From the NCBI GenBank assembly GCA_961205875.1, contig OY540813.1, positions 17,951,001 through 18,015,000 of the forward strand: DNA of 64,000 bases, in the 5' to 3' direction. The translations under genes were made by a program, and so were the position numbers. The notes under the pieces were generated by a model. That model was given only the letters and a program-made list of their open reading frames with translations, did no database searches and was not told the DNA's origin. The DNA comes from Sialis fuliginosa (lineage: Eukaryota > Arthropoda > Insecta > Megaloptera > Sialidae). Each line of letters begins with the position of its first letter. Position 1 is the stretch's first letter. This document shows positions 25,601-37,300 of this stretch, piece by piece.

Positions 25601-28600
25601 ATATAGGATTTCAATTTATAAGGATACAATGGGATTACAAAGTCTATTATTTAACCATAAAAACACTCACCTGTACACACCTGGGTGGCGGGGGCAAGAA
25701 ATCTTAAATGGCACGTGGGGTCGAGTGAAGGCTCGTTCGAAAGGGTTTTCCAAGACGAAAAACAACGCGGGGTCGTCGAGATCTCTACAATTTTTTTTCG
25801 AAGATTTATGATCATTTGAACATACCTATTGAGATTAGGTTAACGGCGTTTTCAAAAATGTTCTGAAATGAAAAAAAACAGAAGAGTAGAATTTTGTGAC
25901 ACAATGATGACACGATTTGCTGATAAACGTCAGGTTTTCAATTGGATAAAATTTTTTCATTTTAGAACATTTTTGAAAATACATTTAACTTAGAGACCTA
26001 TGCGATCCCGCGTTTTTTTTGTCTTGGAAAGCCCTTTCAAACGAACCCTCACTCAACCCCATGTACCATTTAAGATTTCTTGACCCCTCCCCCCGCCATG
26101 CAGGAGGGTATTTTTGTAGTTAAATAATACACTTTTCATTTCAATCATATATTTTAAACCATTCAAAAGTTATTTAGGTGACCCGGAACTTTTGGAATAC
26201 ACTGTATATGTATATATTATTAAATTTTCCTTGGCCTTGAGAGGTAAAGGTAAATAATTTTGTACTCACTAAGGTCCCTTTCAAGTAGAATCGAAGATAG
26301 TTTACTGTGAGACGATTATTCTGAAATGTATGTGAATGAAAACAAAATAATATATTTTTATATTTTATAGTTTTTATATAAGGTACAAAGAAAAATATTT
26401 TTATAGCTTTAACTAGAGATTAAATAGGATTTAATATTTTTAATAATGTATATTAAAAAAATAAAAATTTTATTGGTTTGTTTGACTTTATTTTATAAAA
26501 TAAGTTATCATTTTTTTTACTAAAGTTAATTTAATACTTTTCCAAATTTTATAGTATAGGACGGATGGCCAACCTTCTTCTTTTTTTCCTTTCTTGGCTA
26601 CCTTTTCTACGTAAACCAGTCACATTTTATGGCGGTCCTATGCACGTGAATATTCTACATGCTTTTTTGTGAAATAATAATTATTTTTGTGTTAGTTTTG
26701 TTCTTTTCATATCTTATTGAAAACCTCTTATAATAAATTGTAATCATATTTTGAAATTTAATTTTTTATAATTAATAAATTAGCTGGCATGTTAGCATTT
26801 TTTTTGATTTTAGCACGCGAGCAAAAAAGGTTCGCCATCCCTGGTATATAGGAGCTAATTTGTTCTTGTATATATAAAACAATTTTAGCATTTAAAAAAA
26901 AAAATGGTGAGCACAAATATTAATTTTCAATTTTTCTGGTAAATCATTAAACATTATAAAAAAATATTTCATTTAAAATGGAGTTTAAGAACAAGTCTCT
27001 GTGTTATTAAATAAATTCCAAAATGACAGTAATTTGGTATTTTTGAAGGTGATATTTTTTTAGTTTCCGGTTAGTAATAACTTTTCTATAAAAGTGGATA
27101 ATTATAAATAATGTTATTTATTTGCTATGGATAATAAAAAATGTACACGCGTTATTACCATGTTTTGCCCTTGAAAACATTAAATACGTGTTATATTTTC
27201 GATTCTCTTTGTTAATTCTGGTCATGGATTTCACACTTAATAAATAAAAAAATATATACTAGGTAATTACACTTTAAACAATTATTGTAACATAGAAATA
27301 GAAATGTTTTTATTTGGAATACGATCATCTACAGAAAATTCTGAATCTAAATGTTTATGGTAAATTGTAAATTAAGAAAAAATATTTTACTTTCCTTTTG
27401 ATTTGGGGAATAGTAATGAATTTTCAAGTAATATTAAATAATTTATAAAATACCCCGAATATGGTGGCAGTAATGTTGAATCCCATGATTGATCGTTACT
27501 TTTATGATGTTAAATATATAGTTGGTTATGATACAAATAATAAATTTATGTAGTATTTTTTGAGTTCTTTTTTTTATAAGCATTATTATATTATAAGAAA
27601 ATTTAAAATATTTTTATCAACGAACAAATAAATAAATAAATTTAAAAAATATTAATATAATACCAACCGAATATTTTACATCTTTAGAAACACTAAATAA
27701 ACTATTGACTTAATATGCATTGCCATATCCAATATGAGATAGTCAATGTTGTTTTAGTTATTGAATGAACGTAAATAATTTATAAGTATTTATTTCCTCA
27801 ATAACTATTTTCTTAACACATTGTGTGCAGTATAGATGGCCCACGGGTACTTACAAACATTGTAGCCACGCAGTAAACACAGTAGCCATGTTCAGTGAGT
27901 TTGTACGATATACATACATATATGTATACATATGTATGTATGTATATTATTGTATATGCTCAATATTCTTTAAACAATTGATTTTATATTTTCATTTTTA
28001 GGTTATTTTGTGGTATATTATAAAGAATATTTTATGTTTTTTTAGTTTTTTAAATTATTTAAAATTTGTTAGCCAAGCACGAATGTTCTAAATATTTCGT
28101 TCGCATTGAATGTGTTAAACGTTTACTATCATTCTAGTGATTAATTATCTATTGAAGTCTCCACTAATTTAATAATTATTATACATATCACTGTTTTTGT
28201 CAATCTTTTTTTATATTAGATTTTAAATTTGTATAACTAATTAATTATTACATCAGTTAATAGTATTATTTACGTATAGGTAAATAGATCATCAATTAAT
28301 AAATATTGTGCTATACTCGTACAATACTTTACGAAAACACGCAAGCGCAGTGACAGAAATGTTGAACCCATTATTTCCGTTAATCTTCGGGGCTTAGTAT
28401 AGCTGTATCCCAAGTTTCCCCTTGTCACCGGACCTGAAGACATATCTAAGTTTATGTTTATCTACCTACATCATTTCTGTGCCCCCTATGTTCGTTGCAC
28501 GTTGTACCAATTTAAAATTTTGATGTAAGAATATACTAAAATAAGACTGAATAAACCATTTTCTGTTTCAGGATCTGAAGGTCGTGCTCATGGAACTCCT

Positions 28601-28718
28601 TTCTGAATATTTTGGACCTAAATTGACGATCGAACAAACAAAAGCGTGGGACAAGATGTTAGATAAAGCATTTTTCTTGATATTCCAGAAACTACATTCG
28701 CCTATTGAAATTGAATAA
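19446..28718 (+). CDS. globin gene with two alternative terminal exons (gene-level entry)
   Basis: This is an intracellular heme globin, expected to bind O2 reversibly. The coding parts are 19446-19648, 20670-20895, and then either 25149-25292 (190 aa) or 28572-28718 (191 aa). The join exon 1/exon 2 is phase 2 and the join exon 2/exon 3 is phase 0. These fall at the ancestral globin intron positions B12.2 and G7.0. The heme-pocket residues are visible: Phe in AFKD (CD1), His in LQAHA (E7), and His in DNHGKH (F8). A conserved Trp (DTW) sits in helix A. The extension of about 35 residues before helix A (MGNLLDYFWG, then a Gly-rich stretch) resembles the N-terminus I recall for insect glob1-type globins. 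The start-codon exon is preceded directly by an acceptor (cag at 19442-19444), so the 5' UTR is split. Globin identity is certain; use of both terminal exons is inferred from their integrity. Confidence 0.93.
19649..20669 (+). other. globin intron 1
   Basis: This is a 1,021-bp phase 2 intron with donor GTAAGG and acceptor caaag. The acceptor tract is weak (only a short T run before it). No element was recognised inside. Confidence 0.85.
20670..20895 (+). CDS. globin exon 2 (helix B end to helix G start, heme pocket)
   Basis: The acceptor AG is at 20668-20669 and the donor GTGAGT starts at 20896. The first base completes a Lys codon (AA from exon 1 plus G). The next 75 codons run LFSKYPKYKAYFKAFKD (B/C helix and CD1 Phe), then LQAHATGVMY (E helix with distal His E7), then LHKVGDNHGKHNVTEQAFW (proximal His F8 and the start of G). 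The exon ends in phase 0 directly after the Trp codon, which is the G7.0 boundary. All residues expected for a six- or five-coordinate heme are intact. It lies 1,021 bp after exon 1. Confidence 0.96.
20981..21060. mobile_element. possible solo end of a hAT-like element
   Basis: It begins CAGTGGCGTAGTAACAAAG, like the end at 8510, within globin intron 2. A matching right end was not found, so limits are uncertain. Confidence 0.3.
21250..21932. mobile_element. hAT-type element with 8-bp target-site duplication (globin intron 2)
   Basis: The ends are TAGGGGTACACCGAAAG and its partner ending GGGACACCCCTA. Sub-terminal CGGCCGGAACCGG and CCGGTTCCGGTTCC stretches also mirror each other. The flanks atcagttt (21242-21249) and attagttt (21933-21940) match at 7 of 8 bases. 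The inside is AT-rich; the frame at 21566-21799 is not transposase-like. Confidence 0.7.
21941..24118. other. globin intron 2, unassigned AT-rich part
   Basis: I recognise no gene or element. Short frames at 22485-22706 and 23775-24090 show no domains. Confidence 0.5.
24119..24646. mobile_element. foldback element with perfect 9-bp target-site duplication (Mutator-like)
   Basis: The element body, 24128-24637 (510 bp), starts CAAGGTATATTAAGACAAGG and ends with the complement of a near-identical sequence. The arms run about 240 bp each to a centre near 24385. The 9-bp flanks attttgggt (24119-24127 and 24638-24646) are identical. Long arms with a 9-bp duplication fit non-autonomous Mutator-like elements. 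It sits in globin intron 2, 500 bp before exon 3a. Confidence 0.8.
25149..25292 (+). CDS. globin alternative terminal exon 3a (helices G-H, stop)
   Basis: The acceptor ttctag ends at 25148 and the exon opens in phase 0 with DLKDVLMELL. It continues to KMLDTAITVIVTKL and stops at TAG 25290-25292: 47 codons plus stop. The frame has no defect, and residues expected in helices G and H (Leu-rich G helix, AWGKML in H) are kept. About half of the residues are identical to exon 3b (I count 24 of 47 by eye), so the two are homologous but well diverged. An AATAAA lies at 25465-25470, upstream of a foldback transposon that starts at 25547, so a transcript ending here could be complete. The alternative view, a pseudo-exon, is less likely because acceptor, frame and stop are all intact. 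Confidence 0.9.
   Translation, partial: DLKDVLMELLTEELGTKFTTERSDAWGKMLDTAITVIVTKLDATDTT
25465..25470 (+). terminator. candidate polyadenylation signal for globin exon 3a
   Basis: A canonical AATAAA hexamer lies 173 nt after the 3a stop and before the foldback element at 25547. In AT-rich DNA the hexamer is common, so position is the only support. Confidence 0.4.
25547..26206. mobile_element. mariner-like palindromic MITE between globin exons 3a and 3b
   Basis: It is TA-flanked (25547-25548 and 26205-26206) with ends CAGTGCATTCCAAAAGTTCC and complement. The inverted arms are very similar for about 59 bp and recognisable for about 250 bp, so the whole element folds into one long hairpin. The frame at 25587-25811 is a by-product. 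Confidence 0.85.
26207..27812. other. AT-rich spacer between alternative globin exons
   Basis: I looked for remains of duplicated globin exons 1 and 2 and saw none. No other feature was recognised. Confidence 0.5.
27813..28118. mobile_element. piggyBac-type MITE, TTAA-flanked
   Basis: It begins TTAACACATTGTGTGCAG with TTAA at 27813-27816 and ends GCATTGAATGTGTTAA with TTAA at 28115-28118. The TTAA duplications and TTAACACATT ends are typical of piggyBac-derived MITEs in insects. It lies 453 bp before exon 3b. Confidence 0.8.
28572..28718 (+). CDS. globin alternative terminal exon 3b (helices G-H, stop)
   Basis: The acceptor gtttcag ends at 28571 and the exon opens in phase 0 with DLKVVLMELL. 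It continues to KMLDKAFFLIFQKL and stops at TAA 28716-28718: 48 codons plus stop. It matches exon 3a position for position in helices G and H without gaps until the divergent tails (SPIEIE here, DATDTT in 3a). An AATAAA lies at 28925-28930. It sits 3.3 kb beyond the 3a stop, with a palindromic mariner-like element and a piggyBac-like element between. I saw no copy of exons 1 or 2 between 3a and 3b, so this looks like exon duplication and not the remains of a tandem gene copy. Confidence 0.9.
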   Translation, partial: DLKVVLMELLSEYFGPKLTIEQTKAWDKMLDKAFFLIFQKLHSPIEIE

Positions 28719-28924
28719 ACTAATTTGTAGATAATAATTAGAGTATCGTTTAATTGTTATGGGGAAACTGATTCTCTAAAAAATTGGCAGGAATGCCATT
28801 TAGGTGTATATACATATTTTCGTAACTTTGGACATTCTCCCCATCTTCCCCGATTACCAAATATTGTATTGTGCTCCTATTTCAGTAATGAGATGCTTAG
28901 AAGCCAAAACGAGAAATATCAGTA

Positions 28925-28930
28925 AATAAA
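28925..28930 (+). terminator. candidate polyadenylation signal for globin exon 3b
   Basis: AATAAA lies about 207 nt after the 3b stop. No stronger downstream element could be judged by eye. Confidence 0.4.
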
Positions 28931-29499
28931 AATCAAGGGTTTTATTATAAAATGTATATAAATATTCATTTAATTCACCATGTTTGTTTATAAATGACTT
29001 GCTTAAGCATGGACGTGTATTTATTTTATTTTGAGTTAAAAGAAGACTTTTAAAAGTTTTTTATGAAGATCGTATTTAGTAAAAACTACGCCCATATGAT
29101 GTCCTTTTTAAAGCGTTTTTTGTAGATAGCGCATGATGTTACATTATACCTTTCTTGCTCATGCAGACAACGTAAAATTAAAAACAGATATCGTTTCGTT
29201 TGTTATACGAAAATTATTATACAATTTTATAGGTACTGCTGGTACTGTGTACGGTACTTTGAATTTTTTTTATAATTTATATTTTATTTTTGGGAATTTT
29301 TTCAGGCAAGAGTTGACATACATATAAATATATTTAAAGATAAATATGAAAATATGAACATATAAATTGTTAATTTTAAATCGACAATGAAAGTATTTAA
29401 ATAAAAATACCAAAATATTACACAAAATGTTTAAAATATAAATTGAGATTATATTATTTATATTTGAACTCGTGGTATTTACCCAAGATATGTAAAGTA

Positions 29500-29667
29500 C
29501 AGGGTAGCCTCAATAGCTCGGTGCGAGAGAGGGAAATACGTTATTTGGGGTGCCCAAAATGTGGAGAGGAGAAATGATGTACCCAATCATAATAAATATA
29601 GCTTTGTAAGTCGGTGCGAGAAGGGGAAAATACGTCATCTGGGGTCAAAAGCTATTGAGGCAACCTG
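29500..29667. mobile_element. short TIR element with internal direct repeat
   Basis: The ends CAGGGTAGCCTCAATAGCT and AGCTATTGAGGCAACCTG are inverted repeats. Inside, a stretch of about 35 bp (TCGGTGCGAGA...GGGGT) occurs twice in direct orientation. A target-site duplication is not evident. Confidence 0.6.
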
Positions 29668-32600
29668 AAAATTAATAACCTTGGTATTTACTTACTTTAA
29701 GTGGTTGCTAATCACATTTTTGGTAAATCTATTGTAGATATTGCATCGTTTCTCGATTTATTGATAATTGAAATTGATACGTAGATCAGAGTTATTTATA
29801 TTAACAATGACAATCAGAGACGAATACTTTTTACTCTTCTGTAAAATAATTATGAATTTTAATTTACATCTTCTAATATAGCTTTAATTAGATTATTAAT
29901 AAAATGTAACTTATTATTAAATATACTATTGTATAATATTAACATTTAAAACAATTCCATTCACGGGCGTATTGATGGAATTTAAAATTATATACAAAAA
30001 TATTGTATTTATTGTTATCTGCTTTTGGATTTTAAATTCTGAATGTGCCTATGATTTATTTATAAATTTTAAAAATTATTTTAATATTGTACAAATGATA
30101 TTAGGCTATATTGTTTGTTAAATAATTAATTGATTATTTTATGTTTGTTTGTTAAGAAAAACGACACAGAGCATGTAAAGTATTTATAAATTAAATAATA
30201 ATAAAATATATTTAACGTTTAAAATGTTATGATTAATTTTGTATTGTTCCTCATTCAACTTGCTTCTCAACTCGTTTTTTTGTAAATAGTGCTATAAAAT
30301 AATGAAGATATAAGAGGAGTTTGATTCGATATAAAAAATCAACAAAATTTACATATCAATATTTTATTTTATAAAGCAAAATTGTAAAAACAAAGCAACA
30401 ATTCGATAACAATGTTTATAACTACGCCTTTGCGTCTAACAATTAATAGTTCATAGCATTTGTTTTAGGTGACACAACACGAGTGTAGACACACCTACAC
30501 TTTTTACACTATTTAATTTTTTATTACATATCTATAATGTTTTTTTTTATACCATAACTATACCAAATAATATTTTCAGATTGTAAGTACATGTTATTTT
30601 TTTTTAATCTGGCGAAAAATTGTTATTGGATTTTAAATGAATAATTCTTATATGTAATGAAATGTAAAAAGAAAATATTTCTGGTACAGTGACTTTAAGA
30701 TTAAGTGTACAGTGTACAGAATTAATTTACCTCTTCCGGGCTTGACATAGATGAGATGGAATTAATGAAAAACCTCAAATTGTATATGAACATGTTTTGG
30801 TGATAATTTTTTTAGTTTATGTATGTACTCTTAAAAATAGATACATAATTTCATATACTACATACGCTATACAAACAATACATAATTCTTAATGTGATAA
30901 ATATATAAAACAATTAACCCAACAAATGTAAATATAAACTTATAGCTCATTTAATATGGATTTAATTAAATAATTAAACCCGTTTTTTACAAATAATGTC
31001 TATAAAAACACCATTTGTGTAAATGATTGTTTTTCATGAAAAAGTTAATTCATTTTTTTCTATGTATATTTATAAATAATTGATAGATTATTTAAATCTA
31101 TATAATTGAATGTAGATGAATTAATATCAAAAATTAACATTAAGATATTATTTTTATAGATGTTATTTTGTGCAATATCGTAAATAGTGTAGTTGGTGTA
31201 CACTTTTATATATTTATATAAATTAATCGCAATATGTTCCCATTTTTAAAGTAGAGCAATATTAATAGATTTTTTTTTGATAAAATCTATTTCATCCATC
31301 ATAATATAATAATTAACAAATCAATTCCTCGTCTTTATATTTTAATAAGATATATTCACCGTAGTCTTTTAAAAAACAGAATAACTATTTTATACACTTC
31401 ATTCTCAACTTTAGAAGTCATATAAATTTTTTTTAGTATGCGGTATTACTTTATTGTATAAAATGCCAGTTAGTATGTTTATGAATCAAAAATAAAATAT
31501 ACATTTTTATAAAATGAGCAAGAAGAAACTAATGTAAGATTGAAAAAACATAGAACGAAAAGTATTTAGTTATTCTGATAATAAAATATTTGTGGTGAAT
31601 CGTTTTTTTTTTTTCATATACAAGACATTAATTATTTATTTTTCTATTTTAATTTATGTTCGAATACATTTTTCGATGATGGACATATTATGTACGAATT
31701 TTTGTGTGCATAATTCGAATTTGGTCGTTCTACTTTACATTTATTTTATATAATTTATGTTTTTACATGTTTTTATGTACACATATATAATTGTAGAAAT
31801 ATTGTTTTAATATAACTACTTTTATATTTGTGTATATAGATCACATATACAACATATATTTTATTTATTTTTTTATATATTATTTAGATTACACATGTTT
31901 TAACTGTTCTACATACTAAGTAAGATATCATAATTAAAATAATATTTAATTTGATATTTTACATTATTTTCAACTAATTAAAATTTTAAACGACCAAAAG
32001 TTCTGAAATAATATTTTTGATTGCAGTTATATATTTAGAAATAAATTGTAATTGTTTAAAATACTTTTAAGGTGAGAAATTTGAATGTTTTAACAATATA
32101 TAATTACTACTGAAAATCATATATAGATTAGCTATTAGTTTGATTTTTATAAATATTGAAATTAAAATTTAATGGAAATTACTACTTCATATTTATTCTA
32201 AATAAATCACTGCATTTTCAGTGAGAATTTTAACATATAATATATTCTTGAAATTTATAACAAAATGAAACAAAAAAACATAACATTCTTGTGATATTAT
32301 CATATATAATATATTATAATAAATATAAAAACAAAATATATAAACATCTATCTCCATTTATTTTATTGTGCTACTACGAAATTTATATATTTTAAAGTTT
32401 TATTTTATTTATTTTTTGTTTTTCATTGCTACATTTATTTATTCTTATATTAATAGTATAAAATAAATTCTACAAAGTGTTCTTGATCTAAAATATTTCT
32501 AACAAATAGTAAATAATAATAATAAGAATACAATTACTATTTATATTAATCATAAACCAGTGGTAATGAAACTAACACAGAATATTGAGTATAATATTAA

Positions 32601-34044
32601 GAGCCACTGGTATGAAATATCAGAAAAAAATATTTTGATTTATTTAAAAATAATAACAATAATAATTATTAATGTAAGTATTAATATATATTAACAATTT
32701 TAGATTATTTTTATTTATTTTTATAATTTTTTAGTATTCGATTTTTAAATTTGATGTACAGTCATTGGTTGGTATACTACATACATATTGAGTACATCTC
32801 TACATTCATTTTTAATAGTAGTATTTAAATTATAATAAATAAATAATATTATATTTATGTATATGTATAATGTATATTGAGCAGTAACAATTTTACAGTT
32901 CGTTTTTTACTTATTTTTAGACCTATTTTATAAAATTCGATTATATTTCTATTAAAAACACTTTCTTCTCTATTATCACTAAAAAATTTCGTCCCCTTTA
33001 ATATAAGTTTTGTTTTAGTATTTTATCACTAAATGATATGAAAGAGGAGGGGTGGATAAGAAGAAATTAAATGACTTTTATGGAAATATGGAAGTTTTAG
33101 GGCTGTTAAGTATTTGCTGAAATGTATAAAACGAAAAAAAATAATTAAAAACGTTATAGACTATATATGACTATACCAAACTAGCTTAATTTAACATTTT
33201 CCTGATATTTATTATTAAAATATACATATAATACGTGTGTAATATATATTTTGTAACATACATATTACACTTGATTATTTCCAAATTTTGTCGCGTATAG
33301 TTTCCCGTTATTTTAATGAAGGACTAATAACTAAATATTATATATACATTTAAGTAAATAATTAATTCTGAGCAATTTAATGGCAGTATTTTATTTTGAT
33401 AAAATTACTTATACTCACATATTTGGATTAAATTAGAATTTTGAAAATAAAAATAAATGTTGGCTATTTGCGATGAATTTTTGTAATTTACATTATTGCT
33501 GTACAAATTTTTATAAAAAATATGACGGTTTTTAACAGTAAAATATATTTTTTTTATTGAATTCCAATAAAACTACAATAATTTATAATTATATGTATAA
33601 TAAATGAACATAAATTTCTAAAATATTCTTTGAGATTAGAACATCATTATAATTATAAAAAAATATTTTATTTCAAAATTTATAAAATACTTGTAGTAAT
33701 CATTATTTGGTGATTTGTGGTATAATCAAAATTCATATTTTTATAATCTACATAAGCCAAAAAGGCCGAACATTTTAACTGTTTTTGAGATATAAACAGT
33801 TTTATCTAAATTCGTTTTGCACCTTTAAAATCAAATAGGAAATTATTTGTGTTACAAAATGTAGGTAGTTATCAAGGATATAACCTTTTTTAATTTCAAT
33901 ACTTCTTCATAATAACAAATCAATGAAAAAAATACTTATTACTTTGACTTAGGCCTTTTTGTTTTATGAAGGCAAATATGTGTATTTACGTTCTTAAAAA
34001 AAAGATACTTCACTAACACTTACAATTTAGAATTCTGTATACGT

Positions 34045-34050
34045 TTTATT
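34045..34050 (-). terminator. candidate polyadenylation signal of the nAChR gene
   Basis: AATAAA on the minus strand (TTTATT on plus) lies about 135 nt past the stop codon. It is the first such hexamer I see; later ones occur too in this AT-rich region. Confidence 0.4.
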
Positions 34051-34184
34051 ATTCAAATAAATTGAATTTAAATTATCACCTAAAAACATATTATAAATGC
34101 TAATTTAAACCTACTGCTAAGGGTCAAAAATATGAACACCAATCACTTAATAGCCCTAAAAGGAGTAGATGAGTTGGGATTATG

Positions 34185-34376
34185 TTACTGGGGTGGACAT
34201 CGCACTACGGTGGTTGTAGCGAATTCAGAGAACTTTTTGTCGATTGGTACGCGGTCGTCGTACAGAGTAGGTGCCTGCAGGATGATTCCCGCAGTTCCGG
34301 CCAACACGGCCAAGGTGAATATCCACAGGAACAGTCGATCCAATACCATCGCTACGTATTTCCAATCTTCTTTCAC
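34185..34376 (-). CDS. nAChRalpha4: nAChR exon 11 (M4 and C-terminus, stop)
   Basis: The acceptor atttgcag precedes 34376; the stop TAA is at 34187-34185. It encodes 63 residues: [36 protein letters not shown] (M4), then an extracellular tail [15 protein letters not shown] ending [20 protein letters not shown] is the conserved MA-M4 junction. Three other open frames overlap it and are shadows. Confidence 0.97.
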   Translation of the reverse strand: MKEDWKYVAMVLDRLFLWIFTLAVLAGTAGIILQAPTLYDDRVPIDKKFSEFATTTVVRCPPQ

Positions 34377-37300
34377 CTGCAAATTTATAAATGGTTTGTT
34401 TACAATGTAAGATTGATTTGTCATTTTGGCTCATAACATTTTTGTCCCTTTTTTATGCACGATATTATAAATAATTTTGCCCATACTAAAACCTAATCAA
34501 ACGCTTTCTGCAGGGTATTAAATTAAAATGACAATTATTATATTTATTATTGATTTAGCACATGCGTGCTTTAATTAGAAATCTGTGGTCCGTAAGCAGT
34601 GGTGATTGGTGTATACCAAGCAACAATATCAGAGTTACATAATTGTTAATTTATTAGTTACCACTAAATTATGTATAATACCCTAGGGTTCCAATAATTG
34701 TTTATGCAATAAAATAATAACTACAATTTCAATTTATGATAAAGTTAAAACGATGTTAGGACAAAGTGATAAGGTTTAAAATGTTTTTTTTTTGCTGTCC
34801 TGCAAATGTGAGTGTATTGGTCTGAATATCTTCGATTTATAAATCCATCGGGTTTGTTTGTACCTTAGATTAGGAAAGACTATGCATACAGAACAACCAA
34901 TGCTAGTCCGTATATGAAAGTGTTACCAAAATTTGTCGGCTGCCATCTTTTTTTAATTGTCAAAATCGCATATTATCCCATAGGCGACAGTTGAATAGTT
35001 ATAATATGCCAATATGCTTTAAATTGTAATTGAATTTAGTATGTATGAGAGATGATAGTTCCAAATAGATATTTCTCTGTTAATCAATTATCACTGAAAT
35101 ACTTTTAAACTCAATATAAAACATTTATTATTAATTAATTTTATAATTCAAAACAATTGATATTTATTTTAAAATCTGAATGGTACGTCAATGATCCGTG
35201 GAGCGATTTTTCGTGGTGAGATATGGTAACAACGCTAGGTAATGTGTTGTCTAAGGTTTGTACAATGAAAACATTTTTAAGTTTTGAGTTATTACGTTGT
35301 TTTACATGTAACATAATCGTTTTTGATAAGTTTTTAGAATTTTTGTGTTTTTATTTCTGTTCCATGTTAACTTGAAAATTACTGTACCGCTTTTGATGGA
35401 ACTACTATTGCTAAAAAAATTTTGACAACAGAATAAGTTTCTTTTAGATATCAACATATTACTACTACAGCATGGTTAAAGTTGTACGTGAATTATTATT
35501 CGCGATTTCGATTATTATCAAGTGTATACTTTAAAAAAAACTTACTTCTCTCCATCATAGCTTTTCTATTTTAAAAATTTTCTTTTATACGACCTTAAAA
35601 GTTTATCATAAGGTTAGTTCGATTCTTTTATAAACCGAAAAATTGGTATACAGTTTATTTTTTATGATAATGTTGACCATAAAAACTTCTTAATTTTTAT
35701 ATGTTTTCAAAATATTTTATGTCACTCTTTATTATTTTCTAATAATAAGTAGTAATAAGTCGATATTTATTCAATAAAAATACCACTTCGACAACCGACT
35801 GTTTTTTTAGCGGGAAAGTTTCAATATATTAGCTTTTATAAATATATACCTAATCTATTGCAACAATTACTGACTACTGACACATATTACAGACGCCTTA
35901 TACACGAAGCTTTAGTCTGCTAGGACAAACGTTGGAATAACACGTTTCCACAATACATCATAGATGTTTATTTGAGGGTGACATTTATTTTAGACTCCCG
36001 ACAGAGAAGTACAAACATTGAGCTATAATGATCAAGAGTACGTCCCCGAATTCCACATAAACATTTGTATAGTAGTACTACTACATTTATTTGTGGGCTG
36101 TTCTAGTAGTAAACGCTGTCAAATTTTACAACAACGTATACCATATGTATTTGTTTATTTATGTACTTAATTTGCTCCATGTGGATTTTACGATAAGTTT
36201 AGCAATTACGAATAATATACAGTGTGTCCCAGGATAGATGTATCAAGAAGTGTAATTAATTTTTTTTTCGAATTTCGGAATGACATTTGGGGATCGAGTA
36301 CTGCTTGATGTAAAAAAAAGGTCTTTTACAGGTTGTTTTAAAAGAAAAATTGTAAAACTTAACAAGAACTAAGAATTAAGTAGATATTTTATTGTAAAGT
36401 GAAAAGTAGGGTATGGAAACAACAATAGAGACACATTATTTAGTTGTTATTGACTTGTTATTTATCGTATCGTTCCAAATAAAAAGCAATTTAATAATTT
36501 TTTTTTAATTTCAATTTTTTAAAGTTATTTCTGAAATTGAATATGAAGTGCCAAAATTCATTTTTAAACAACTTTTCTTATTATTATGTACTTGTAGTAC
36601 ATATTTTGAATTAATTATTAATAAAAAATTATTTAGGAGTCAAATTGACTAAGTAGTGGTGTTAGGGTATGTGAGGTTCTATGGACAAGCTTGTAAATGC
36701 TCAATTTTGGCCCCAAAATTTTTGTTTATGTTAAATAATAATCAAATTTTGTCAAAGTCTTAAAATTTTCATTATCTGAATTGAAAAATTACAATTTCCA
36801 TAATTAATCAACTAATATTTGTTAATTTGATTTATAACATATGTATATGATACATATTTAAAAAAAAAACAATTTATTAAATTGATGACTAATATATAAA
36901 AAATTGAAAATTCGAATGAAAATTTAACAAAACAAATATAGAAAATTCAAAATACAATATTAATGATATTTAAATATACTGGATGTTTTTTAAAGTCTTT
37001 TCAGCGGAATATTTCCAAAATAACGAATTTCAGAAAAAAATATTTCAGACAAAAATTTAATGATTTCGAGAGCGCTAAATATTGACATTATGAGGTGACC
37101 TTAGAAAAATCCCGTTGGTTGGTTTTCAGGTTTAACTTTTCTTTTTTAAATCTAAATCTATATTTTTGTCGTAGATTCATAATTTAAAAAAAAAAAAAAC
37201 AATTTTTTTCTCTGAAAATGTACATTTTTTTATGATATGGACTAAAATGGAGCAAACCAACTAGAATTTTCTGGATTTTCAATAATTTACACGTAAAATA

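Larger units (their letters stand above)
28719..34184. other. intergenic region between convergent genes
   Basis: It is very AT-rich and should contain the 3' UTRs of globin (exon 3b form) and of the receptor gene. The only structured piece I see is the element at 29500-29667. The frame at 29133-29327 looks like chance. Confidence 0.6.

Noticed and set aside
34132..34436. Three further open frames at the receptor C-terminus
   Set aside because: All overlap exon 11 in other frames or strands; only the minus frame ending at 34185 has M4.
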